NCBI GenBank assembly: GCA_046331095.1
Contig: JAXLRM010000004.1
Location: 620,001-684,000 of the forward strand
DNA length: 64,000 bases
From: JAIBAC01 sp046331095
Lineage (GTDB): Bacteria; Actinomycetota; Acidimicrobiia; UBA2766
Direction: 5' to 3'
A program made the position numbers and the translations under genes. The notes below the pieces were generated by a model. It saw nothing but the letters and a program-made list of their open reading frames with translations. It was not told where the DNA came from and searched no databases. How positions within the stretch are numbered: position 1 is the first letter of the stretch; each line of letters begins with the position of its first letter. Of this stretch, positions 38,338 through 46,694 are shown piece by piece.

Positions 38338-40923
38338 GTGCCCACCGCAACACGTTCGCCCAAGTCGAGGTCGAGGAAGAAGCGGCCCGCCCCGAGAGGA
38401 CGTAGGCGCAAGCCTGCACCCCGGAGTCGGAGCACCTCGAGCACCAGAGCGACCTCCACCCGGACGGCGAAGCCCCCTGCCACGCGGCGTGCGGCCAGGC
38501 CGCAACCCAAGGAGCCACGCGCGCCCGGCCCGGTCACCAAGGCGGCCCGCCAGATCCGCAGCCACCACGGCGGCGACATCGCAGGGATCGGCTTGCTGGT
38601 CGTCGCGGTGATCGCCGGACTCGCGATCTGGGGCGGGGCCGCCGGGCCCGGGGGAGAAGTGGTCGCGTCCGCGTCCCGTGCCCTCATGGGCGTCGGCGCT
38701 GCTCTCCTGCCTCTGCTCCTTGCCGCGGCCGGGGTCGCCCTGATCGCCGACCGTGAGAACAAGATCGCGGTGCGAGCGATCATCGGCGGCTTCCTGGCCG
38801 CGTGGGCGGCTCTCGCTCTCGCACACCTCGTCTCGGGCACCCCGCCCCTCGACGCACCCGTGGCGACACTCGAGTCCTCGGGCGGGATCCTGGGTGGGCT
38901 CGCGGCGGTGCCCGCACACGCCGTTGTCGGTGCTCCCGCAGCCGTGGTCGTGTTCGTGGCGCTCTTCGGGGTCGGTGTACTGATCGCGAGCGGGCGCCGC
39001 CTCAGCCAGCTCGGCCCGCCCGTGCGCCGTTTCGCACGCTGGCTCTTCATCAGTTCCGAGGACGACGCCGCGACGGCCGCGACCCGGGCAACCGCAACGC
39101 CGGCCCCCACCCCGATCATCAACCTCGCCGAGCTCGATTCCGGCGCCGAAGCCACCGACGAGGTCTTCGACGTCGAGGCGCTCGACCGGTCCCAGCCGTG
39201 CGCCAAGACGAAGACGACGACGCGCCACGGCGGCTCCGAGACCGAACCCGGGACCGCGGGCGAACCGGAACAGCTCGCCTTGTCGGCGCCGCGCCCGTCC
39301 GACGCCGAGCGTTACGAACTGCCCGCACTCGACATCCTCAACGTGAGCGGCGCCAGCGACGTCGACCACGCTCGCCTCGAGGAGCGCAGCGACGCCATCG
39401 GCCGCACCATGGAGCAGTTCGGCGTCACCGCCCGCGTCACCGGCATCACCGCCGGTCCCACCGTCGCCCGTTACGAGATCGAGCTCGCCGAGGGCGTCAA
39501 GGTCAACAAGTTCACGAACCTCGTGCCGGACCTGCGCTACGCGCTCGGCACCCCCGACGTGCGCGTGCTCGCACCGATCCCGGGCAAGCGGGCGATCGGC
39601 CTCGAGGTCCCCAACGCCGACCGCAAGCTCGTGACGGTCGGCGACATCCTCACCTCCGCGGAGGCGGGGCGGCACCCTCATGCACTCGACGTCGCGCTCG
39701 GACGCGACATCAGCGGCAAGCCGGTATTCGTCAACCTCGGCAAGATGCCTCACGTGCTGATCGCGGGCGCCACCGGGGCGGGCAAGTCGTCGGTGATCAA
39801 CTCGATCCTGACCTCGATGCTGTGCCGGGCGCGCCCGTCGGAGGTGCGGATGATCCTCGTCGACCCCAAGCGCGTCGAGCTGTCACGCTACGCACGCGTG
39901 CCGCACCTGCTCACCGGCGTCGTGACACAACCCAAGCGTGCCGCCGACGCCCTGACCTGGGCGGTCCAGGAGATGGACCGCCGTTACGGCCTGCTCGCCT
40001 CGGTCGGCGCACGCGACATCCAGAGCTACAACCCCGCGGTCGCCCGCGGTGAGATCAGCGAACTGCCCGACGGCAGCCGCGCCGAGGCGCTGCCCTACAT
40101 CGTCGTGGTGATCGACGAGCTCGCCGACCTGATGCTCGTCGCCGCCAAGAGCGTCGAGGACTCGATCTGCCGTCTCGCCCAGCTCGCACGCGCGGTGGGT
40201 GTGCACCTCGTGATCGCGACACAGCGGCCGTCGGTGGACGTGATCACGGGCCTGATCAAGGCGAACATCCCGTCGCGCATCGCACTGAAGGTCAGGACCC
40301 AGATCGACAGCCGCACGATCCTCGACGAGGGCGGTGCCGAGACGCTCGTGGGTCTCGGCGACATGCTCTTCCTCGGCGGCAACGCCAACCAGATGGAGCG
40401 CATCCAGGGCGCGTTCGTGAGCGAGGGCGAGGTCAAGGCGGTCGTCGGGCACTGGCGCGACCAGGTCAAGGCTCGCGGTGGCGCCCCGGTGCCGGTGTCG
40501 GTCGAGCTCGCCGGTGACGAGACCGCCGCTGCCCCCGTGCCGCCGGGCGTCGGCGACGGGCCTGTGCCGCTGCAGCCGGTGCCCGGTCCCGCCGCGGTGA
40601 CGTCCGCGGTGCCGCAAGCACCCGTGCCGGTGGCAGTGGACGAATCCGACGTCGTGTTCTCGGGCGCCACCGCGGTGATGCCTGCCGCCGAGGACGACCC
40701 CGACTCCGACCCTTACCTCGCCGAGGCGATGGAGATCGTCGTGACGAGCCAGCTCGGGTCGACGTCGATGCTGCAGCGCAAGCTCAGGGTCGGGTTCTCC
40801 CGCGCAGGGCGGATCATGGACCTGCTCGAGCAGCGCGGGGTCGTCGGCCCGTCGGAGGGCTCGAAGGCACGCACCGTCCTCGTCGCGCCCCACGAGCTCG
40901 AAGCCGCCAAGTCCCGCCTCTGA
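38338..40923 (+). CDS. ftsK: DNA translocase FtsK/SpoIIIE
   Basis: FtsK is the septal DNA pump that clears the chromosome and activates dimer resolution. The 861-residue protein has a basic N-terminal tail, about four membrane segments (residues 80-215) and a linker. The motor follows: Walker A GATGAGKS (477-484), MILVDPKRVELSRY, Walker B VVVIDELADLM (Asp593) and VHLVIATQRPSVDVITGLIKANIPSR. The C-terminal gamma winged helix recognises polar DNA motifs (VTSQLGSTSMLQRKLRVGFSRAGRIMDLLE...GVVGPSEGSKAR). The GTG at 38338 has GGGAG six nt upstream. The N-terminal tail of about 70 residues is unusually rich in Arg, Lys, Pro and Ser. A family A repeat array follows the stop. Confidence 0.96.
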   Translation: MPTATRSPKSRSRKKRPAPRGRRRKPAPRSRSTSSTRATSTRTAKPPATRRAARPQPKEPRAPGPVTKAARQIRSHHGGDIAGIGLLVVAVIAGLAIWGGAAGPGGEVVASASRALMGVGAALLPLLLAAAGVALIADRENKIAVRAIIGGFLAAWAALALAHLVSGTPPLDAPVATLESSGGILGGLAAVPAHAVVGAPAAVVVFVALFGVGVLIASGRRLSQLGPPVRRFARWLFISSEDDAATAATRATATPAPTPIINLAELDSGAEATDEVFDVEALDRSQPCAKTKTTTRHGGSETEPGTAGEPEQLALSAPRPSDAERYELPALDILNVSGASDVDHARLEERSDAIGRTMEQFGVTARVTGITAGPTVARYEIELAEGVKVNKFTNLVPDLRYALGTPDVRVLAPIPGKRAIGLEVPNADRKLVTVGDILTSAEAGRHPHALDVALGRDISGKPVFVNLGKMPHVLIAGATGAGKSSVINSILTSMLCRARPSEVRMILVDPKRVELSRYARVPHLLTGVVTQPKRAADALTWAVQEMDRRYGLLASVGARDIQSYNPAVARGEISELPDGSRAEALPYIVVVIDELADLMLVAAKSVEDSICRLAQLARAVGVHLVIATQRPSVDVITGLIKANIPSRIALKVRTQIDSRTILDEGGAETLVGLGDMLFLGGNANQMERIQGAFVSEGEVKAVVGHWRDQVKARGGAPVPVSVELAGDETAAAPVPPGVGDGPVPLQPVPGPAAVTSAVPQAPVPVAVDESDVVFSGATAVMPAAEDDPDSDPYLAEAMEIVVTSQLGSTSMLQRKLRVGFSRAGRIMDLLEQRGVVGPSEGSKARTVLVAPHELEAAKSRL

Positions 40924-40940
40924 GCCGAGGCGCAGGCCGT

Positions 40941-41178
40941 CTCCCAAACGCGGGCCCCTCCTAAACGCGGGTACCTCCCAAACGCGGGCACCTCCCAAAC
41001 GCGGGCAGGTTGTGTCGCTGGCGTGCGCTTCTGCCCGCGTTTGTCGGGGGGCCTCCGCTAAACGCGGGCAGGTTGTGCCGCTGGCGTGCGATTCTGCCCG
41101 CGTTTGTCGGGGGGCCTCTGCTAAACGCGGGCAGGTTGTGTCGTTGGCGGGCGTTTCTGCCCGCGTTTGTCGGGGGGC
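40941..41178 (+). repeat. Family A repeat array (three arm-only and three full units)
   Basis: Three short units of about 17 bp (CTCCCAAACGCGGGC type, left arms at 40946, 40963 and 40980) are followed by three full units at 40997-41042, 41060-41105 and 41123-41168, spaced exactly 63 bp. The right arms are GCCCGCGTTT and the cores read AGGTTGTGTCGCTGGCGTGC with small changes. Each full unit ends TGTCGGGGGG. The array fills the whole gap between the convergent ftsK and channel genes and may stop transcription from one or both sides. Confidence 0.92.
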
Positions 41179-41183
41179 CCCGG

Positions 41184-42179
41184 TCACGGCATCGCGATGC
41201 GGGCGAGGGACGAGAGGTCCTCGGGCGGTCCGAGGGCCATGATCACGTCGCCCACTCGGAGAGGACCGGCCACGTCCGAGCGCGAGTGGACCACGTTGCC
41301 GCGGCGCACCGCGAGGAACACGAGCTTGTCGTGGGTATGGGCGACTTCGGCGAGCACCGTGCCCGCGATCGGGGAGCCGTCTAGGACCTCGATCTCCTCG
41401 CTGCGGAGGCCGAACTCGGGCAGGTCCTGCAGGGCGAGGACGTCGGGCAGCAGTGCCGACGCGGCAAGGGAGCGCCCGGCGCTGTCGTAGGGCGAGATGG
41501 TGCGGTTGGCGCCGGCGCGGCGGATCCTGTCGGTCCACTCGGGAAAGCCCACGCGGCTCACGATCCGCAGATCCGGACACAGGGAGCGCGCGGTCAGCAC
41601 GATCACGAGGTTGGTCGGGTCGTCCTTGGCGGTCGCGGTGAGCGCTGCGGCCCGCCCGATCCCCGCCTCGCGCAGGTCGTCGTCGTCGGTGCCGTCGCCG
41701 TGGACGAAGACCGCACCGGAATCCTCGACGAGCTCCTTCAAATCCTCGTCGGAGTCGAGGACGACCACCTGCTTTGCCTGCGCCAGCAACTCGCGGGCGA
41801 CGGCACGGCCGACCCTGCCGTAGCCCGCGACGATGACGTGGTCGCTCATCCTGGTGCTCACCCGGCGCCTCCTCTGCACGACCTTGCGCAGGTCTCCGGA
41901 GACGAACAGCTCCGAGGTGACCGTGGCAGTGTAAAGGACCAGGAAGAATCCGAGGACGATCACGGCGATCGTGAGGAACTTGCCGATCGCGTCGAGCGGC
42001 TCGACCTCTCCGAAGCCGATCGTGCCGAGGGTGATGACCACCATGTAGACGGCGTCCACGAGCGTGAAGCCCTCGACGACCACGTACATGCTCACCGCGA
42101 AGAGGAAGAGGCCCACGAAGCCCACGATCGCCCACCGCAGCCGCCGCAGGACGTACCCGAGGACACTCTCATCCCGCAT
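41184..42179 (-). CDS. Two-TM potassium channel with RCK (TrkA-N/TrkA-C) domains
   Basis: This 331-residue protein resembles MthK/Kch-type K+ channels. It has a first membrane helix (AIVGFVGLFLFAVSMYVVV) and the pore loop with selectivity filter TLGTIGFGE (50-58), in which Ile and Phe replace the usual Val and Tyr. A second helix follows (FLTIAVIVLGFFLVLYTATV). The cytoplasmic RCK/TrkA-N domain has VIVAGYGRVGRAVARELL (about 114-131) and an acidic VVLDSDED ribose-binding end. A C-terminal TrkA-C segment completes it (EIEVLDGSPIAGTVLAEV). It probably gates K+ in response to nucleotide or Ca2+. TAGCCT ends 7 nt before the ATG, a leaderless-type promoter. Confidence 0.9.
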   Translation of the reverse strand: MRDESVLGYVLRRLRWAIVGFVGLFLFAVSMYVVVEGFTLVDAVYMVVITLGTIGFGEVEPLDAIGKFLTIAVIVLGFFLVLYTATVTSELFVSGDLRKVVQRRRRVSTRMSDHVIVAGYGRVGRAVARELLAQAKQVVVLDSDEDLKELVEDSGAVFVHGDGTDDDDLREAGIGRAAALTATAKDDPTNLVIVLTARSLCPDLRIVSRVGFPEWTDRIRRAGANRTISPYDSAGRSLAASALLPDVLALQDLPEFGLRSEEIEVLDGSPIAGTVLAEVAHTHDKLVFLAVRRGNVVHSRSDVAGPLRVGDVIMALGPPEDLSSLARIAMP

Positions 42180-42192
42180 GGGCCGCAGGCTA
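42180..42192 (-). promoter_or_regulatory. K+ channel gene -10 box (leaderless arrangement)
   Basis: On the minus strand TAGCCT (42192 to 42187) is followed by 7 nt and the ATG at 42179. No ribosome-binding site is visible. Confidence 0.4.
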
Positions 42193-42342
42193 ACCGCACC
42201 ACGAAGGTGTTCCCGAGGCAGCTCGAGCGGCCGGCCGCGGCACGCGTTGGCAGGCCGAGGTGCTTCCTCGCTCGACGTCCGCGCGTCATGGTGCGTGGTT
42301 CAGCCGTCCGTAGGAGGAAGCGCCGAGCGCCTCTTCAGTCGG

Positions 42343-42747
42343 TCAGTACACGACGCAGAGGAGGTCGGCGCCGTGCGCGGCAGCGGCGTGGAGGAGCTCG
42401 GTGAGGCGTGCTGCCTCCACGAGTGCGAGCTCCACGAGCGCCTCGGCGTGAGCGGCGCCGACCTCGAGGCTGTCGCGGATGCGCGCGGGCGTGAGGTAGT
42501 CGTTCCAGGGGATCTCGGCGAAGACCTCGGCGAGGCCACCGACTGCCGCGCCCGGGACCACGAACCACGGCGTGCCGACCTCGGCGGGCCACAACCCGGC
42601 GGGGTCCGCGTCGAATACCCCCATCTCGTGAAGCGCCCCCTCGAGGGGCGCGACCATCACGAAGCTCGGGTCCGGCCCCTCCCACTCGAACTTCATGTAG
42701 CCGCCGTCGTGGACCAGGTAGTACTCGACGGTCTCGGGGTTGGACAC
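42343..42747 (-). CDS. Hypothetical protein
   Basis: I do not recognise this 134-residue protein. It starts with a GTG (MSNPETVEYYLVHDGGYMKFEWEGPDPSF) and is acidic. It has an N-terminal beta-rich half and a C-terminal helical half with repeated Ala, Glu and Leu (AAHAEALVELALVEAARLTELLHAAAA), ending LLCVVY. No membrane segment or signal peptide is seen. It lies 21 nt downstream of the aldehyde dehydrogenase stop on the same strand, so the two are probably co-transcribed. Coding is supported by consistent third-position GC bias and by its tight placement between two real genes. Confidence 0.65.
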   Translation of the reverse strand: MSNPETVEYYLVHDGGYMKFEWEGPDPSFVMVAPLEGALHEMGVFDADPAGLWPAEVGTPWFVVPGAAVGGLAEVFAEIPWNDYLTPARIRDSLEVGAAHAEALVELALVEAARLTELLHAAAAHGADLLCVVY

Positions 42748-42768
42748 GGGTGCGCCTGCGCCTCTCCG

Positions 42769-44310
42769 TCAGAGGCCGAGCAGGGACTTCACGCGGTCGA
42801 CGGGGTTGGTGCGGTACATGAACCCGGTGGCGCGGGCGGAGATGTCGAACGCGGCCTTGGGATAGGGGAACCAGAAGAGGCGGTTCAACGCGGGCAGCCG
42901 CTCGAGCACGACGGACTTGGGCCGTGCGAACTCGAGGAGGCCCTCGACGCCGTGCACGCGCCCGAAGCCGGACTCCTTGATGCCCCCGAAGGGCAGTTCG
43001 GTGACCGCGTAGACGGTGATGTGGTCGTTGATCAGGACGCTGCCGGCCTTGAGCTCGCGGGCGATGCGCTCGCCCTTGGCCCGGTTCGAGGTCCACACCG
43101 ACGCCGTGAGCCCGTAGCGGCTGTCGTTGGCGAGGCGGACGGCCTCGTCCTCGTCGCGGACCTTGACGATCGGCAGGACGGGCCCGAAGGTCTCCTCGTT
43201 GACGATGTCCATGTCGTGGGTGCACCCCGTCAGGACGGTCGGCGCGAAGAAGTCGCCGCCGAGGTCGGTGCGGCGCGCTCCGCCGGTGCGTACCGTGGCG
43301 CCCTTGGCCACCGCGTCCGCCACGTGCGCTTCGACGATGGCGGCCTGCGTCGGTGCGATCATGGCGCCCACGTCGACGTTGGACTCGTCGGTGTCGCGTC
43401 CCTGCCGCAGCGCCTCGGTGCGCTCGACGACGGCGTCGACGAAGCGGTCGTGTACCGACTCGGGCACGTACACCCGCTCGACCGACATGCAGATCTGGCC
43501 CGAGTTGGCGAAGCCCGCCCAGACCGCGCCCGAGGCCGCCATCTCGATGTCGGCGTCGGCGCACACGACCATCGGGTCCTTGCCGCCGAGCTCCATCACG
43601 ACCGGCGTCAACGTCTCCGCGGCCGCGGCCATGATCAGCTTGCCCGTGCGCGTCGAGCCCGTGAACGCGATCTTGTCGACGCCCGCGCGCACCAGCGCGG
43701 CGCCCGTGGAGCCGTCGCCGCTGACGACCTGCACCACGTCGGGATGGACCTCGGCGGCGGCGAACGCCTCGGTCACGATGTCGCCGACGAGGGGGGTGAC
43801 CTCCGAGGGCTTCAACACCACGGCGTTGCCGGCGAAGAGCGCCGTCAGCGTCGCCGACATCGACAGCGTGAGCGGGAAGTTCCACGGCGAGATGACCCCG
43901 ATCACGCCATGGGGCTCGTAGACCTTCCACGCCTTCTTGGTGACGAGGAGCCCGCTCGAGACCCGCGTGGGCGAGAGGACCTTGGGCGCCTCGCTGGCGA
44001 GGGTCTTGATCAGCTCGCAGGTGGCGGTCACCTCGTGCAGGAGCGAGTCGAAGCGGGGCTTGCCGGTCTCGGCCGAGAGGCGCTCGGCGACCATGCGGGC
44101 GTTGGCGGCGAGCCAGTCCTGCACTCGCAGGAGCTGGCGTGTCCGCTCCCGGTGGTCGAGCGCCGCCCATCCCTCCTGGGCCTTGCGGGCGCGCTGGACC
44201 CGCTCGCGCACCTCGGCCTCGCCCATGATCGGGACCGAGCCGATCACCTCGCCGGTCGCCGGGTTGCGCGACTCGATTCGCGGCCCCGTTGCGCTCTGCG
44301 TGCTCACCAT
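42769..44310 (-). CDS. NAD(P)-dependent aldehyde dehydrogenase family protein
   Basis: This 513-residue ALDH-superfamily enzyme oxidises an aldehyde to the acid. Motifs are VIGVISPWNFPLTLSM (cofactor and Asn oxyanion), VVLKPSEVTPL, FTGSTRTGKLI, MELGGKDPMVV with the general-base Glu240, and NSGQICMSVERVYV with the catalytic Cys274. EETFGPVLPIVKV and PFGGIKESGFGRVHG follow. The succinate-semialdehyde or medium-chain/benzaldehyde dehydrogenase groups have the most similar pattern. The substrate is not determinable. The ATG at 44310 (MVSTQSATGPRI) is the first start ahead of the conserved NPATGE element. A hypothetical gene follows on the same strand. Confidence 0.94.
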   Translation of the reverse strand: MVSTQSATGPRIESRNPATGEVIGSVPIMGEAEVRERVQRARKAQEGWAALDHRERTRQLLRVQDWLAANARMVAERLSAETGKPRFDSLLHEVTATCELIKTLASEAPKVLSPTRVSSGLLVTKKAWKVYEPHGVIGVISPWNFPLTLSMSATLTALFAGNAVVLKPSEVTPLVGDIVTEAFAAAEVHPDVVQVVSGDGSTGAALVRAGVDKIAFTGSTRTGKLIMAAAAETLTPVVMELGGKDPMVVCADADIEMAASGAVWAGFANSGQICMSVERVYVPESVHDRFVDAVVERTEALRQGRDTDESNVDVGAMIAPTQAAIVEAHVADAVAKGATVRTGGARRTDLGGDFFAPTVLTGCTHDMDIVNEETFGPVLPIVKVRDEDEAVRLANDSRYGLTASVWTSNRAKGERIARELKAGSVLINDHITVYAVTELPFGGIKESGFGRVHGVEGLLEFARPKSVVLERLPALNRLFWFPYPKAAFDISARATGFMYRTNPVDRVKSLLGL

Positions 44311-44461
44311 TGGGACACCCCTCGCTGGCCCGACCTGTGCGTCGAAGCCTATAGCTGCGGCCGGCCGTGGCGCCGGTCGAGGGCTACCACCGTGGACAGC
44401 AGGCCGTATCGCTGGCAACCTCCTCACGACGCAGACAGCGGCTCGACGCGGAGGGACGACC

Positions 44462-44764
44462 ATGCCGGACGACGCGCAGGACAAGAAGAGCACCGCAGCG
44501 GAGATCATCGACGCGGTTGCGCAGGGCGAACACAGCGCCCTGGCAGCGGTGCGCAAGTTCGTCGACACCGTCGACGCGGCCGTGCCGAACGTGGTCGGCG
44601 CCGACGAGGACCCCACCAGGCGTGCGCAGATCATCGACGCCGCGTTCGAGATGGTCCAACGCCTGCTATCGGTATCCAACGACTTCGCCCGTGACCTAGT
44701 CGAGGTGACCGAGACGACGCTCGGCCGTGCCACCGGGGGCGACGGGGGCGGGGACTCGGACTGA
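44462..44764 (+). CDS. Small hypothetical protein
   Basis: This 100-residue acidic protein is not recognised. It reads MPDDAQDKKSTAAEIIDAVAQGEHSALAAVRKFVDTVDAAVPNVVG and continues helical (RAQIIDAAFEMVQRLLSVSNDFARDLVEVTETTLGR) to a Gly/Asp tail. The amphipathic helices and absence of membrane segments recall small phasin-like or gas-vesicle-associated helical proteins, but no specific claim is made. GGAGGGA lies 5 nt before the ATG, a strong ribosome-binding site that decides the start. It lies between the divergent aldehyde dehydrogenase and pgsA, whose promoter begins 45 nt after its stop. Confidence 0.75.
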   Translation: MPDDAQDKKSTAAEIIDAVAQGEHSALAAVRKFVDTVDAAVPNVVGADEDPTRRAQIIDAAFEMVQRLLSVSNDFARDLVEVTETTLGRATGGDGGGDSD

Positions 44765-44808
44765 GGGTCTCGATCCCGCCGCGTTCGGGGATCCCGCGTC
44801 GGGGGCCG

Positions 44809-44820
44809 TAGGGTCTGGTC
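44809..44820 (+). promoter_or_regulatory. pgsA -10 box (leaderless arrangement)
   Basis: TAGGGT at 44809-44814 is followed by 6 nt and the GTG start at 44821. No Shine-Dalgarno sequence is seen. Confidence 0.4.
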
Positions 44821-45402
44821 GTGACCGGACAAGCCGACGCTCCCGCGCCGACCTACGGGCCCACCGCTCTGCTGACGCCGGCGAACGCCATAACCGTGGG
44901 CCGCATCGTCGGTACCGTCGCCCTGGGAGTCCTGATCCTGGCGGGCGTGACGGGCTGGGCGCTCGCGGTCTTCGTCGTCCTCGCGCTCTCGGACCAGCTC
45001 GACGGCATCGTCGCGCGCCGGCAGGGTCCCACGCGCTCGGGTGCGTTCCTCGATCCCCTCGCCGACAAGGTGTTCCTGGGCACGGTCCTGATCGCCCTCG
45101 GGATCCGCGGGGAGGTGAGCTGGGTCGCGGTGGCGCTGATCCTCGGACGCGAGGTCGTGATCTCGGTGTTCCGTGCGTACGCGGTGCGTCGTGGCGCGAC
45201 GGTGCCCGCGTCGGTCCTGGGCAAGGCCAAGACCTTCGTCACGACAGCGGCCCTCGGCCTGATCCTCATCCCGGACCCCGGCGTGCAGTCGGTCGGCACG
45301 TGGGTGCTGTGGGTCGCAGTCGTGCTGACGCTCGTCTCGGGCGCGGACTACCTCGTGAACGCGCGGCATCTCATCCGCGAGGGTCAGGCGCGGCACACCT
45401 GA
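44821..45402 (+). CDS. pgsA: CDP-alcohol phosphatidyltransferase (phosphatidylglycerophosphate synthase)
   Basis: This 193-residue membrane enzyme transfers a phosphatidyl group from CDP-diacylglycerol, most likely to glycerol 3-phosphate. The CDP-alcohol motif D-x2-D-G-x2-A-R-x8-G-x3-D-x3-D is complete (DQLDGIVARRQGPTRSGAFLDPLADKV). Four to five membrane segments surround it (ITVGRIVGTVALGVLILAGV, VFLGTVLIALGI, VLWVAVVLTLVSG). The position before cinA and recA matches pgsA in many Gram-positive bacteria, which supports PGP synthase over other alcohol specificities. The stop TGA shares its A with the cinA ATG. Confidence 0.92.
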   Translation: MTGQADAPAPTYGPTALLTPANAITVGRIVGTVALGVLILAGVTGWALAVFVVLALSDQLDGIVARRQGPTRSGAFLDPLADKVFLGTVLIALGIRGEVSWVAVALILGREVVISVFRAYAVRRGATVPASVLGKAKTFVTTAALGLILIPDPGVQSVGTWVLWVAVVLTLVSGADYLVNARHLIREGQARHT

Positions 45403-46694
45403 TGCGCGCCGAGATCGTCACCGTCGGCACCGAGCTCCTGTTGGGCCAGATCGTCGACACCAACAGTGCGTGGCTCGCCGAGCGCCTCGCGGGCCTCGGC
45501 GTCGACGTCAACTGGCAGACCAAGGTCGGCGACAACCACGGCCGCATGTGCGAGGCGTTCAGGCTCGCGCTCGACCGTGCCGACGCGGTCGTCGTGACCG
45601 GCGGCCTGGGCCCGACCCAGGACGACGTGACGCGTGAGGCGGTCGCCGAGGTGACCGGTCGGCCCCTACGGCGTGACCCGGTGATCGTCGAGCTGCTCGA
45701 GCGCATCTTCGCGGCCATCGGGCGCGAGATGGCTGCGTCGAACCTGCGCCAGGCGGACGTGCCCGCGGGCGCGACCACGATCCCGATGAAGGTGGGGACC
45801 GCCCCGGGACTCGTGGTCCCGGCGGGCGGCGGCGGCGACGGCGACGGCGACGGCGTCTTCTACCTGCTCCCCGGCGTGCCGCACGAGATGAAGGAGATGT
45901 GGGAACGCGGCGTCGTGCCCGACCTCCTCGTGCGCATGGGCGAGACCGCCACGATCCGCTCGCACGTGCTCAAGTGCTGGGGGGTCTCGGAGTCGCGAAT
46001 CGCCGACATGCTCGCGGAGCGCTTCGCCGCCCTCGACGCCTCGGGAACCGCCACGATCGCGTTCCTCGCCGGCGAGGGCGTCGTGCGCGTGCGGATCACG
46101 GCCAAGGGCCCCGACGAAACAGCGGTCGAGGACCTGCTCACGCGCGAGGAGCGGATCATCCGCGACATCCTCGGCGAGACCGTCTTCGGCGAGGGTGACG
46201 ACACGATGGAGTCCGTCGTCGTCGACCTGCTGAGAGGGCGCGGCTGGCACCTGGCGACCGCCGAGTCGATGACCGGCGGCACGGTGGGCGAGTGGATCAC
46301 GCGGGTGCCCGGCTCCTCGGACGTCTACAACGGCGGGGCCGTCACGTACGCGATCGGGTCCAAGACGGCGGTGTTGGGAGTTCCGGCAGAGGTCATCGAG
46401 CACCACGGTGTCGTGAGCGAGGAGGTCGCGGTCGCGATGGCCGCGGGCGCCCGTCGTGTCTTCGACGCCGAGGTCGGCTTGTCCGTCACCGGTTCGGCGG
46501 GACCGGGGGCCCAGGCGAGCGAGGTGGGCGAGGCCTGCCTCGCGGTCGACGTGGATGGCGACGTGTCCGTGGCGAGGGTGCGCTTCCCCGGCGACCGTGC
46601 GCGCGTGCGGTCCTTCGCCACCGCGACCCTGCTCGACCTGCTGAGGCGCCGCCTGATCGGGGGTAGACAGGTGGGGGGCCGGCGTGGCGAATAG
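45402..46694 (+). CDS. cinA: CinA family nicotinamide-nucleotide amidohydrolase
   Basis: This 430-residue protein has the two CinA parts. The N-terminal molybdopterin-binding-like (COG1058) domain has VTVGTELLLGQIVDTNSAWLAERL, VTGGLGPTQDDVTREAVA and LLPGVPHEMKEMW. The C-terminal PncC domain has LATAESMTGGTVGEWITRVPGSS, GGAVTYAIGSKTAVLGV and SVTGSAGPGA. It removes damaged pyridine nucleotides and converts NMN to NaMN; the name comes from competence in streptococci. A Gly/Asp-rich insertion (GGGGDGDGDG) lies near residue 145. It overlaps pgsA by 1 nt and thpR by 11 nt, forming an operon upstream of recA. Confidence 0.95.
   Translation: MRAEIVTVGTELLLGQIVDTNSAWLAERLAGLGVDVNWQTKVGDNHGRMCEAFRLALDRADAVVVTGGLGPTQDDVTREAVAEVTGRPLRRDPVIVELLERIFAAIGREMAASNLRQADVPAGATTIPMKVGTAPGLVVPAGGGGDGDGDGVFYLLPGVPHEMKEMWERGVVPDLLVRMGETATIRSHVLKCWGVSESRIADMLAERFAALDASGTATIAFLAGEGVVRVRITAKGPDETAVEDLLTREERIIRDILGETVFGEGDDTMESVVVDLLRGRGWHLATAESMTGGTVGEWITRVPGSSDVYNGGAVTYAIGSKTAVLGVPAEVIEHHGVVSEEVAVAMAAGARRVFDAEVGLSVTGSAGPGAQASEVGEACLAVDVDGDVSVARVRFPGDRARVRSFATATLLDLLRRRLIGGRQVGGRRGE

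Noticed and set aside
36592..39753. Minus-strand ORF extending the serine hydrolase to 1053 residues across ftsK
   Set aside because: The hydrolase fold starts at the ATG at 38121. The extra part is antisense to ftsK and has no domain.
42769..45396. Minus-strand ORF extending the aldehyde dehydrogenase to 875 residues
   Set aside because: The upstream part is antisense to the small hypothetical gene and pgsA. The ALDH family start fits the ATG at 44310.
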